Origin: Chitinophagaceae bacterium
GTDB lineage: Bacteria > Bacteroidota > Bacteroidia > Chitinophagales > Chitinophagaceae
DNA length: 58,878 nt
Direction of reading: 5' to 3'
Assembly: GCA_023251255.1 (NCBI GenBank)
Contig: JAHEZD010000005.1
Span: forward strand, 1-58,878
The notes under the pieces were generated by a model, which saw only the letters and a list, made by a program, of their open reading frames with translations, did not search any database and was not told the origin of the DNA. A program made the position numbers and the translations under genes. Positions within the stretch are counted from its first letter, which is position 1. Each line of letters opens with the position of its first letter. Of this stretch, positions 16,636-25,331 are shown in pieces.

Positions 16636-19600
16636 CTACTGTATTACTAATTTTTCTGTTCTGGCATCTTTCCCCTTACTTATTTGTACAAAATAAGTTC
16701 CACCACTTAGTTCGCTCACATCAATTGTTTTGATGCCATTCAACACTTCGCCAAGGTTTATTGATTTTATTTTCCTGCCTGTTGCATCCGCAATTGAAAT
16801 AGTGGTGGCTCCAATTGTCAAATTGCTGTAATTTACTGTTACCATACCTTTTGCAGGGTTTGGGCTAAGTGATAATGTAAAGCCAGTGGCAGCAGTTGCC
16901 ATAGCCAATGGTGCCTGTTTAAACAAAAGCTCAAAACGGTTATTGCCTTGTGTAGCAGTATCCGCAGTAACATTAAACTGGTAAGAATAAGCATCCACAA
17001 GGGCTTCTTTTTTTTGTAGTAACTTGTCTTTCAAATAGGCCGTGGTACCTGCAGGCAAATTGAGGCTGGCTATTTTAATGGTTAAGCTTTTAGGTGCAGT
17101 TGTGTAAATACCGAGCGCCACTGTTTCATTTGTTTCTTTTAAGGGAAGGCTGTTGATAGCTGCTTTTACATTGTCTTCGGTGATACTGTAGATGCCAGTT
17201 TCGTTCAGCAATTTACCGCCATCGCTTGATTCAAATTTATTACTTGAACGATTGTTTTGCTTGATAATGGTATTATCCGTAACGTTTCCGTTGCTATCCA
17301 GTAGTTCCAATCCTAATAGGTGGTCGTCCGCCGTGTTCCTTCCAAAAATAGTTACCGGTGCCGTGGCTGCATTCTTGTCGCTTTCCGTAAAAGCCAGCAC
17401 TGTATTATTATCCAGGGTTGTTTGTACAAGTACCACAGCATTCATGGGCAAAATATATGTACCAGTAGCTGTTAGGTCAATCATGTCATAGCCTCCCCTT
17501 GTGGTACCAACCTTGCCAGCGTTCCATACATAAGCAACTGCCCCAATATTGCTGTTGGTGCCACCTGTATTTGTTTCCCTCAAAGCTTTTAATTTGGCAT
17601 TTATTTCTATGGGGGCAGGCAAGGGGTTACCTACCAAATTCCAGCCTGTGCCAACTGTGCCATTTGTTCTTAGATTAACAGGGACGGATGTGTTTATATT
17701 GACATTGCCAGACATGCTCAACGTTACATTGCTTGCAGTATAAGCACCACCAGCCAAACCTTCTCCCTTTGCACCACGGACCAACACCCTGATACCCTGA
17801 CCAACTTTCCATGCATTGGCATCGGCGGCATTGGCTGGCAAACTGTTTGTAAAGGACTGCCAACCTGCATCGTTGGGGGCATTGGCTGCCAATAAAGGAT
17901 TATACCAATAAGCTGAAGCTGCACTGGTAACGGTTTGTGTAAGATTGGCATTGGTTGCTGGCATGGTAGCACCAGCGCCTGTAATATCTATTTGATTGGT
18001 TAATTGGGTAAGGTTAGTAAAAGCGTTAAAGGGATGACTGAAAAAACGGTAAGCCCTCTTGCCGGGTGTCCCATTAGATGCCCCACCCTGTATAAAACGC
18101 TGAACAGTAACATTGCCTGTTATCGAACCAGCCGAGCTGGCAATAAAAGCAGTACCAGTATTATCAGACCTTAACGTAAATACCCCATTATTGGTGATTG
18201 TCTTGCCACTGGGCACTGTAATTGATATGCCCGGCCCAATGTTCAATGCACCCGTCAGGGCTATAGTGGTATTGCTCACACTGGTGTTCACATCTAATAG
18301 AACCGTATGACCAGCTTGAATAACAATCGTGTTAGCATTGTTGCCTGGCGCCAGCGTAGCAGCACTCCAATTGACATTATTGTGTGAAGATTGCCAAGTA
18401 GATATACTACTCCAAACACCGGTTGTACTAGAACGGAAATAATCTGTTGAAGCAGATGTGGGGTCAGTTGGTGCCATAGCGACGCCCCTCCAGGCACCCC
18501 CGAGGCTGCTGCTGGCCGAGGCGGCCAGTATGGCCTCCGTGCCCGACATCGCAGCATTGTAACCATTGGCATCCACCACCTTCACCAGCTCGCCGCTGGC
18601 AGCATTCGTGAGACCCTGCACCTTCCGTACCGCATACAGTGTCACCGTGCCACCGCTCAGCACCCCCGTAAGCCCCTGGTAACTGTCCGCGTACGTCCCG
18701 TACCCACCGTTCACCGTCCACAGCCCGCCCACCTTGCTGTACTTCACTATCCCGTAGTTCGTACCGCCGCCCACCGTTTCCACCGCATACATCACATCCG
18801 CACCGGCTTCCGAGCCACTGGCATCCAGCATGCAGAAGCCCCCGGCCGATTGAGGGGCAAAGGAGCCAGGAGCATAGGAAAGCCCGGAGACGGTGGCCGT
18901 GGCCGAAGGCATGCCCGAGCCCACCTTCGCCAGCTTGAACCCGAAATCGTTCGAGGCATACAACTGACCGTCCACCAGGTCAAGGGAGCGGGCCGTTGTG
19001 CCCGTGGTCCCGCTTGCTATATTGGTGAGCGTGCCGCTGGACTGGCTATAGTACTGGATGGACGTCTCCCGGCTGCACAGCCAGAAGTCCGTACCGTTGG
19101 CCGTAACCGCCGAGCCGGGGCTCTTTATGTTCGCATACTGCGGGGTGGCCGCAGCCATGAACACCATGCTGGTGCTGCCGGCCCTGCCACCGCTCACGTT
19201 CAGGGTGACCGTACTGCCCGCACCCGAACCGCTCATCCCCGCAACAGTGGCCCCGTCGGGCACATAGGAACCGTAAACGTACTGCCCAACCGCAACGCCG
19301 GTGGTATTGACGCCCGTGATGGTCGTGGGGCCGCTGCCGTTCAGCACCACCGTGCCCGAGCTGCTCGCAACGGGCGCCGTTACCGCGGGCACCACCACGC
19401 TTACCGTGCCGTCATATCTCACCACCCCTATGGACCTGGGCGTCGCAACGGCTGTCGTGCTGTAGACGCCGCTCCCGTTTGCCTTGGAATAGCCCACCAG
19501 CGTGAGGTACCTGCCGTCCGGGGACAGGGAGAGGTAGCCCTCGTCATTGTTGCTGCTCTGCAGCAGGGCAGACCCGGAGGCAGTAGGCATGCCGAGCGTG

Positions 19601-19785
19601 CGCACAAACGTGCCGGCGGGCGTGTACTCGTCCAGGTAGACATTGTTCGCACCGGTGAAGACCCCCGCACCCGACCCTATCCGGCACACCACCACATTAC
19701 CACCAACAAAAGCCGTCTGGCACAAACCAGAACCCAAAAAAAGAACAAAGCAAAGCAGCATAAGCTGCCTTGCTAGGTATTTCAT
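16636..19785 (-). CDS. Large T9SS-secreted protein with propeller-like module (copy B) and shared C-terminal module
   Basis: 1049 residues from the ATG at 19785 (MKYLARQLMLLCFVLF), preferred over the far upstream ATG at 19899 because it starts directly at the signal peptide. Seen: the GC-rich module identical to that of the gene at 8374; from about residue 450 a second part beginning TDYFRSSTTGVWSSISTW, with IVIQAGHTVLLDVN and GNVTVQRFI ... GKRAYRFFS, then WNLVGNPLPAPIEINA; finally a T9SS type A tail (LSPNPAKGMVTVNY ... GGTYFVQISKG). The second part is paralogous to the C-terminal third of the 2567-residue protein at 25332. Inferred: surface-exposed or released structural or binding protein; no catalytic motif. 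Preceded by the HTCS-type element and followed by the PID-CTERM gene, so probably a two-gene operon co-regulated with the Sus locus. Confidence 0.82.
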   Translation of the reverse strand: MKYLARQLMLLCFVLFLGSGLCQTAFVGGNVVVCRIGSGAGVFTGANNVYLDEYTPAGTFVRTLGMPTASGSALLQSSNNDEGYLSLSPDGRYLTLVGYSKANGSGVYSTTAVATPRSIGVVRYDGTVSVVVPAVTAPVASSSGTVVLNGSGPTTITGVNTTGVAVGQYVYGSYVPDGATVAGMSGSGAGSTVTLNVSGGRAGSTSMVFMAAATPQYANIKSPGSAVTANGTDFWLCSRETSIQYYSQSSGTLTNIASGTTGTTARSLDLVDGQLYASNDFGFKLAKVGSGMPSATATVSGLSYAPGSFAPQSAGGFCMLDASGSEAGADVMYAVETVGGGTNYGIVKYSKVGGLWTVNGGYGTYADSYQGLTGVLSGGTVTLYAVRKVQGLTNAASGELVKVVDANGYNAAMSGTEAILAASASSSLGGAWRGVAMAPTDPTSASTDYFRSSTTGVWSSISTWQSSHNNVNWSAATLAPGNNANTIVIQAGHTVLLDVNTSVSNTTIALTGALNIGPGISITVPSGKTITNNGVFTLRSDNTGTAFIASSAGSITGNVTVQRFIQGGASNGTPGKRAYRFFSHPFNAFTNLTQLTNQIDITGAGATMPATNANLTQTVTSAASAYWYNPLLAANAPNDAGWQSFTNSLPANAADANAWKVGQGIRVLVRGAKGEGLAGGAYTASNVTLSMSGNVNINTSVPVNLRTNGTVGTGWNLVGNPLPAPIEINAKLKALRETNTGGTNSNIGAVAYVWNAGKVGTTRGGYDMIDLTATGTYILPMNAVVLVQTTLDNNTVLAFTESDKNAATAPVTIFGRNTADDHLLGLELLDSNGNVTDNTIIKQNNRSSNKFESSDGGKLLNETGIYSITEDNVKAAINSLPLKETNETVALGIYTTAPKSLTIKIASLNLPAGTTAYLKDKLLQKKEALVDAYSYQFNVTADTATQGNNRFELLFKQAPLAMATAATGFTLSLSPNPAKGMVTVNYSNLTIGATTISIADATGRKIKSINLGEVLNGIKTIDVSELSGGTYFVQISKGKDARTEKLVIQ
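18469..19770. repeat. 1302-bp exact direct repeat, copy B
   Basis: Identical by eye to 8929-10230, same orientation. Here it encodes the signal peptide and propeller-like module of the T9SS gene ending at 16636. The edges fall at domain borders: just inside the signal peptide on one side and at the codons for GVAMAP on the other, after which the two genes encode unrelated C-terminal parts. Confidence 0.95.
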
Positions 19786-19888
19786 AGCTACTGTTTTACT
19801 GGATGATGATGACTTTGATAGGAAGCGGCACTGTTGTGCCAATAAACGAAACGGAAGGGGTATCCCATTAAAATGGCATGGAAGGAAC

Positions 19889-20021
19889 ATCATAAACAAT
19901 CGTTTTAAAAACCAATAATCTGAAGGGGATTAAGCCCGCCTCAGCTTTTCGGCACAAAACTGAACTGTTTCTACAGATCTGTATGGTCGAAAAATCGACA
20001 GTTTGTAGCATTTTTATAAAA
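19889..20021 (-). promoter_or_regulatory. Promoter and leader of the T9SS/PID operon, with 40-bp HTCS-type element
   Basis: Second copy of the arrangement described at 16102-16233: 40-bp element at 19982-20021 with GTCGA-aaaa-TCGAC, and 18-bp leader block at 19889-19906, 75 bases apart. It lies in the 437-bp gap between this gene and the divergent HTCS gene, so it could also bear on HTCS autoregulation. The part nearest the HTCS start (20022-20222) is AT-rich with long T runs; no further motif could be supported there. Confidence 0.68.
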
Positions 20022-20222
20022 TGCGGACACATTTTCGCCATGTTCTGCTATTTGATTCATTTTTTATTTTTTTTTGTCAATGCGCATTGAACAAAAGTCA
20101 TTTAGGTACCTATTCAATTCAAGGCACTTTATAATAGTCATACATTTATAACCGGTATTTTTTGTTACGAACAAATCCGGCTACTTAATTTAATCAAAAC
20201 GGTTTTGCCATATACTGCGATT

Positions 20223-23200
20223 ATGAAAACTTTTTTAACGGCTATATTGTTGTTTGTTTTATCGTATGCTTATAGTCAGGAGCTTACTTTTAACCATCTT
20301 GGTGTAGAAGACGGGCTTTCACAAAACTCGGTATTATGCATAACGCAGGATGCCCGTGGGTTTATGTGGTACGGAACACGGCAAGGGCTCAATAAATATG
20401 ATTCCAGAAAATTCACCGTATATAAAAACAAGCAAGAGTCCGGCTACAGTATTTCCAATAACTATATCCTCTCCCTTTTTTCCGATAGTCAAAAGAACCT
20501 TTGGATAGGTACACGTGATGGGCTGAACAGGTACGTTCCTGAAAAGGACCATTTCAACAGGATCCCATTTGCAAAAAACCAGCATCAATCAGGAAATGAC
20601 AAATTTATCAACTGTATTTATGAAGATAAAAAAGGAACGCTCTGGGTAGGCACACAAAGCTCACTTTATGTAATTACAGACAGGGAAAAACCGCAACTGG
20701 TCCCGTTCAATGCATTTACCAATAATAGTTTTTCAATTGGCAGCGTCCATTGCATTTATGAAGACACACAAGGCTTGTTGTGGATTGGCACAGATAACGG
20801 CATTGTGCAAATAAGCAACCCCAACAACCACTTTGAGGCAAAGAGAATACAGCATACAGACAATAACATTACCAGCCTGACCGACAATCAGGTTAGCAGC
20901 ATTGTAGAAGATAGGCAACACAATATTTGGATTGGTACATTCCATAACGGTTTGAACCTGTACAATGCAAATAATCAATCCTTTACCCATTTTTTGAGCA
21001 GTGGCCAAACACAAAACAGTATCATCAATAACCATATCAGGAAATTGCTCATAGACAAAAATGGCAACTTATGGATCGGTACGCAGGAGGGGCTGTCCGT
21101 AATGGACATGGCAACCAGTAGAATTTCATCCTATCATAACGAATCATGGGACAATAATAGCATTAGCCAGAATTCCATACACAGTTTGTATATGGACAAT
21201 GTTGGCACAATATGGATCGGGACTTTTTTTGGCGGCATCAATAGTTATTTCTCGTACAATACCCCTTTTACGGTTTACTCGAACAAATCCTTTAACAGAA
21301 GGCTTAGCAACAATGTGGTAAGTTCAATAACCGAAGATGAAAAAAGGAATCTCTGGATCGGAACCGAAGGTGGTGGCCTGAACTATGTAAACAGGCAAGC
21401 CAATACTATTAATTACTTTACCAATAACCCTGCAGATACTACCAGCATTGGGTCCAACCTAGTAAAAGTAGTGTATAAAGACAAGCAAGGCAATATATGG
21501 GCCGGTACCCATGGTGGCGGGCTCAACCTTTATAACACTAACAAAAACAACTTTACAAGGTACCTGTACGACCATAGGGACCCGGGTATGCAAGGTTTTG
21601 AGATAAGCTGCCTTATGGAAAACAGTAAAGGGTTATTCTGGATAGGCACTGAAATGAGAGGGCTACTGTTATTCAAAAAGAAGGGAACTACTTTGACCCC
21701 TTATAAGGAAACACAAAATATCTGCACTAAGACAGAAAAGCTTTCCATATTATCGTTACTTGAAGCATCAAACAACAATATCTGGGTAGGCACTACAACG
21801 GGATTGTTTGTAGCCAACAGCAAAGGGGAAGAAATTGGGGCCAGCAAGGGCTCTGCATCACTATATGTAAACTGCCTTACAGAAGATAAGGATAACAATG
21901 TATGGGTCGGCACCAGTTATAACGGTCTCTTACTGTATGATAAGAATGGTATCCGTCAAGCAGCCTTTACCCAGCATGAAGGATTGCCAGATAATAATGT
22001 GCTGGGCATATTGCAGGACGAGAAAGGCCTATTTTGGATAAGCACCAGCAATGGCCTTGCTAAGTTTGACCCAGTAAGCAAAGCAATTAAAACTTACAAC
22101 AAAGAAGACGGCATTGCTGGCAATGTGTTCAACAACAATGCCTACTACAAAAACCTGAAAGGCGAATTGTTTTTTGGTGGATACGATGGGCTTACCAGTT
22201 TTTATCCAACACAGATACTGGAGAATAATATACCTCCACCAGTTATCCTTACATCATTGAAACTGTTCAATCAAACAATAGAGACAGGTGGGAACCTATT
22301 ATCGAACGACATCTCGTTTACCCAAGAACTCAGCTTCAAGCATGATCAAAATGTGTTGACCATTGACTTTGCAATTCTCAATTTTATAAAATCCGGCAAA
22401 AATAGATATGCTTATAAACTGGAAAAATTTGATAAGGACTGGAACTATACAGACCTCCCTTCGGCCAACTATACCAATGTGCCACCAGGGAATTATAGGT
22501 TCGTGGCCAAAGGCTGCAATAACGACGGCATTTGGGGACAGCCAGTTTCCATCGGCATTACCATACACGCACCTTTTTGGAAAACGTGGTGGGCCTATAC
22601 GGCCTATGCTTTAATAATAGTAGTACTTGCGTTCTTTATTTTACGGTACTTTTTCCTAAGGGCACTGTTAAAAAGGAACAATGAGTTGACACAATTGAAG
22701 CTGAACTTCTTTACAAATATCTCCCATGAAATACGGACCCATTTATCATTAATCATTGGTCCAGCCGAAAAATTGATCCGCATTGCCACCAATGGCCAAA
22801 ATGAAAAACAGGAGCTTCAGACCATAAAAAGCAATTCGGAGAGCCTGCTTCAATTAGTGAACGAACTAATGGATTTCAGGAAGGCAGAAACGGGCCACCT
22901 TGTGCTGCACCTTTCCAATTATGACATGGTTGCTTTCATCAATTCCATCTATACTTCGTTCTTATATATTTCCATGTCACGTAACATAGAAACCAAGTGT
23001 ACCGCTCCGGCAGAAAGTATAGAAATCTATTTTGACAAGGAGCAAATGGAAAAGGTGTTTTATAACCTACTATCCAATGCTTTCAAGTTCACGCCAGAAG
23101 GAAGTTCAATTGCAATAGAGATACAACAGACAGCCACAACCTTAACCGTTACGGTAACCAATAACGGAAAGGGGATAGCTAAAGAAAATATAGACAAGTT

Positions 23201-24335
23201 ATTTGACAACTACTTTCAGGAAGATGACAATGAGCAACAGAATACGGGCTATGGAATTGGACTTGCTTTATCCAAAAGCATTATAGAAATGCACAAAGGA
23301 AAGTTGAGCGTAACCAGCAAAAAACAGGAGGGTACCGATCAATACCTTACCGCTTTTACAGTAACCCTTTTAAAAGGGTCAGCACATTTTAGCCCTGAGC
23401 AATTAGCGGTTCCAATAACCCAGAAAGCTGCAACGGAAAAACCTATATTGCTGCAACAGGAAGCCCCGAAAACCATCCAGTCAATTGTTCCAACCGTTGA
23501 ACTGAAACAGACTGTATTATTGGTGGAAGACAATAAAGCTATCAGGTCCTTTATAAAAGAATCCTTGCAGAACCAATATATCATATTGGAAAGCACCAAT
23601 GGCCTGCAGGGATGGGAGCATGCAACAGAGAATATGCCGGACCTGATCATAAGCGATGTCATGATGCCGGAAATGGATGGATTGACCTTGTGCAACAAAC
23701 TAAAGACTGACATACGCACCAGCCATATACCAGTCATCCTACTTACAGCCAAAACAGCAGTAGCCCATCAAGTAAGCGGTCTGGAAACAGGTGCGGACAT
23801 TTACCTTACCAAGCCTTTCAGTATACAGGTATTGGAACTGCAAATACGTAACCTATTTGCCGCTAGGGAAAGACTTTGGAAACAGTTTAGGGCATCATTT
23901 GCCCCATCTGCAAAAAGTGATGGAACCGGATTATCACAAGGAGAAACAACTAAAGAGGATGTTGGGAAAGCAGTACAGGCACCTGTACCATTGCATCCAT
24001 TAGATGAAGCCTTCCTGAAGAACATAATGGAGATAATTGAAACAAACATGGAAAATCCCGAGTTTGGTATTGCCATGTTATCAAAAAAAGCTGCAATGAG
24101 CCAACCCGTGCTATTTAAAAAAATAAAAGCCATCACAGGAATGGCAGCCAATGATTTTGTCAAATCGCTAAGGTTAAAAAAAGCCGCAATATTGCTACAG
24201 GAGAACCATTACACGGTATATGAAGTGGCCAATATGGTAGGATATGAAAGCAGTAGGTACTTTGGCCGTGAATTCAAGAAAGAATATGGCATACCCCCAA
24301 GCGAGTATACCGGTATTGACAAGCCTGGAAACTAA
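20223..24335 (+). CDS. Hybrid two-component system (HTCS) regulator of the polysaccharide locus
   Basis: 1370 residues from ATG 20223, chosen over an upstream TTG because a signal peptide starts there (MKTFLTAILLFVLSYAYSQ). Seen: periplasmic two-bladed-propeller repeats (many copies of WIGT.GGLN type) to about residue 680, Y_Y_Y domain, one membrane helix (YALIIVVLAFFILRYFFL), HisKA with FFTNISHEIR (His835; the usual P of the H-box region reads HLSLI), HATPase with NLLSNAFKFTPEG, receiver with DLIISDVMMPEMDG (Asp1145), and an AraC-type HTH at the end (YEVANMVGYESSRYFGREFKKEYG). Known: HTCS proteins sense oligosaccharides in the periplasm and activate nearby Sus operons. Inferred: activates the SusC operon and the T9SS/PID operon through the shared 40-bp element. 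Divergent from its targets. Confidence 0.95.
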   Translation: MKTFLTAILLFVLSYAYSQELTFNHLGVEDGLSQNSVLCITQDARGFMWYGTRQGLNKYDSRKFTVYKNKQESGYSISNNYILSLFSDSQKNLWIGTRDGLNRYVPEKDHFNRIPFAKNQHQSGNDKFINCIYEDKKGTLWVGTQSSLYVITDREKPQLVPFNAFTNNSFSIGSVHCIYEDTQGLLWIGTDNGIVQISNPNNHFEAKRIQHTDNNITSLTDNQVSSIVEDRQHNIWIGTFHNGLNLYNANNQSFTHFLSSGQTQNSIINNHIRKLLIDKNGNLWIGTQEGLSVMDMATSRISSYHNESWDNNSISQNSIHSLYMDNVGTIWIGTFFGGINSYFSYNTPFTVYSNKSFNRRLSNNVVSSITEDEKRNLWIGTEGGGLNYVNRQANTINYFTNNPADTTSIGSNLVKVVYKDKQGNIWAGTHGGGLNLYNTNKNNFTRYLYDHRDPGMQGFEISCLMENSKGLFWIGTEMRGLLLFKKKGTTLTPYKETQNICTKTEKLSILSLLEASNNNIWVGTTTGLFVANSKGEEIGASKGSASLYVNCLTEDKDNNVWVGTSYNGLLLYDKNGIRQAAFTQHEGLPDNNVLGILQDEKGLFWISTSNGLAKFDPVSKAIKTYNKEDGIAGNVFNNNAYYKNLKGELFFGGYDGLTSFYPTQILENNIPPPVILTSLKLFNQTIETGGNLLSNDISFTQELSFKHDQNVLTIDFAILNFIKSGKNRYAYKLEKFDKDWNYTDLPSANYTNVPPGNYRFVAKGCNNDGIWGQPVSIGITIHAPFWKTWWAYTAYALIIVVLAFFILRYFFLRALLKRNNELTQLKLNFFTNISHEIRTHLSLIIGPAEKLIRIATNGQNEKQELQTIKSNSESLLQLVNELMDFRKAETGHLVLHLSNYDMVAFINSIYTSFLYISMSRNIETKCTAPAESIEIYFDKEQMEKVFYNLLSNAFKFTPEGSSIAIEIQQTATTLTVTVTNNGKGIAKENIDKLFDNYFQEDDNEQQNTGYGIGLALSKSIIEMHKGKLSVTSKKQEGTDQYLTAFTVTLLKGSAHFSPEQLAVPITQKAATEKPILLQQEAPKTIQSIVPTVELKQTVLLVEDNKAIRSFIKESLQNQYIILESTNGLQGWEHATENMPDLIISDVMMPEMDGLTLCNKLKTDIRTSHIPVILLTAKTAVAHQVSGLETGADIYLTKPFSIQVLELQIRNLFAARERLWKQFRASFAPSAKSDGTGLSQGETTKEDVGKAVQAPVPLHPLDEAFLKNIMEIIETNMENPEFGIAMLSKKAAMSQPVLFKKIKAITGMAANDFVKSLRLKKAAILLQENHYTVYEVANMVGYESSRYFGREFKKEYGIPPSEYTGIDKPGN

Positions 24336-25038
24336 TGCTCAAAAGGTTGCTTTGAAGCAGGGCCCAACCTATAGAAGCATTAAACAAATGAATTGAATGA
24401 ATCGAAGGTTAAGGTATCCAGGGCATATTTACTGAAAGTATTTCGATATGAAAGGCTGCCATACAGTTACACAATGAAAATACTTTAACTACGCTAAGAT
24501 TATTTAGGCGTTCATAGCGTCTTTGCGTTCCCGTCAAATGTTAGGCAACAGTTCCCCCTCCATTCACCATACTGCCCAAGGCAGGCCTCCTATCCCTGCC
24601 GAGCAGCATGAACCCCAGTGCAAAAAGACAACGGGCAGGATTGAAAATAAAATGCGACACTTTTTTTGCGACATTTTAAAATGTCGCAAAAAAAGTGTCG
24701 CATTTTTCTCTTGCCAGATTGGTGTTCGGGCCCTCCAATGAAACACAAAAATGAACAAACGCCTCCGTTGGTGTCTGAAACAAGGCAGAGCCGATAGCCA
24801 TCGGCTTTGCAGGCATAGCTGGTTGCCTATGGCGAAAAATCCAATCCCGCAAAATGTGGAGCAGCCAAAAAGCGGCACATATAAGCCATTGAATTAAATT
24901 TAGGCAGCTTCTTAGAGTTGAATCTGGTCGATTGCAAGAAAGATAAATTGATTATAAGAGCTTATTCAAAACTGCAAGAATTTATTGCATCCTTATAAAT
25001 ATAGATGCATTTTGAATTGTACAAACAGTTTCTGTTGT
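24336..25038. other. 703-bp non-coding gap between convergent genes
   Basis: Between the 3' ends of the HTCS gene and the second PID gene. It holds a 58-bp perfect palindrome (listed separately) and, at about 24492-24532, a stretch reading CGCTAAGA ... TAGCGTCTTTGCGTTC of the kind often dispersed between genes in this phylum. Open frames across it (24523-24741 plus, 24564-24878 minus) run through the palindrome, look like no known protein and lack good starts, so no gene is called. Confidence 0.6.
24649..24706. repeat. 58-bp perfect palindrome with no loop
   Basis: Arms of 29 bases meet between 24677 and 24678 (TTTT|AAAA) and pair without mismatch. Inside each arm the motif TGCGACA occurs twice, separated by a T7 or A7 run, so the element contains four TGCGACA/TGTCGCA boxes. 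It could act as a bidirectional terminator for the convergent genes, but it is unusually long and lacks a loop; a dispersed palindromic element or a protein-binding site is also possible. Confidence 0.85.
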
Positions 25039-25239
25039 CTATTTCCTATTCTTTTCTCCTCTTATCTTCTTCACTCCGTAGCCCACACCAGCGGCCACTA
25101 ACAGTGATAGGCCACCATCAATGGGCAGGTCGTCCACGTCATCGCCACCGAAGACCGGGGGCTGTGCATGCACAAGGCAGGGAACAATGATGCAGGCTGC
25201 AAGGATCAGGAGATGTATGGTTGATATTTTCAGTTTCAT
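25039..25239 (-). CDS. Tiny PID-CTERM sorting-signal protein, copy 2
   Basis: 66 residues. Seen: signal peptide (MKLKISTIHLLILAACIIVP ... HAQ), acidic linker (GGDDVDD), LPIDGGLSLLVAAGVGYGVKK and a basic tail (IRGEKNRK). Nearly every feature matches the 70-residue protein at 16314: the same MKLKIST start, DDVDD linker, PIDGG motif and GYG.KK exit from the hydrophobic stretch. It lies 92 bp after the 2567-residue T9SS gene with a strong hairpin between them. Inferred: co-expressed partner of that protein, either a membrane-anchored peptide or the substrate of a sorting protease encoded elsewhere. Function unknown. Confidence 0.8.
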   Translation of the reverse strand: MKLKISTIHLLILAACIIVPCLVHAQPPVFGGDDVDDLPIDGGLSLLVAAGVGYGVKKIRGEKNRK

Positions 25240-25284
25240 AATTTGAGGGTTAATTGGTTAACTGGTTCATTCGTTAATTGGTAT

Positions 25285-25318
25285 AAGCGTGGCCCACTCC
25301 CTTGGGCGGGCCACGCTT
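25285..25318 (-). terminator. Hairpin between the giant T9SS gene and its PID gene
   Basis: Eleven-base arms (AAGCGTGGCCC / GGGCCACGCTT) around a 12-base loop. On the minus strand it follows the stop of the 25332 gene and is not followed by a T run, so it may act as a partial terminator or mRNA 3'-end stabiliser that sets the ratio of the two products rather than as a full stop. Confidence 0.6.
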
Positions 25319-25331
25319 TATGATGCTTTCC

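Noticed and set aside
24564-24878. Minus-strand frame of 104 codons and plus-strand frame 24523-24741
   Set aside because: Both read through the 58-bp palindrome and other non-coding repeats; no plausible protein features.
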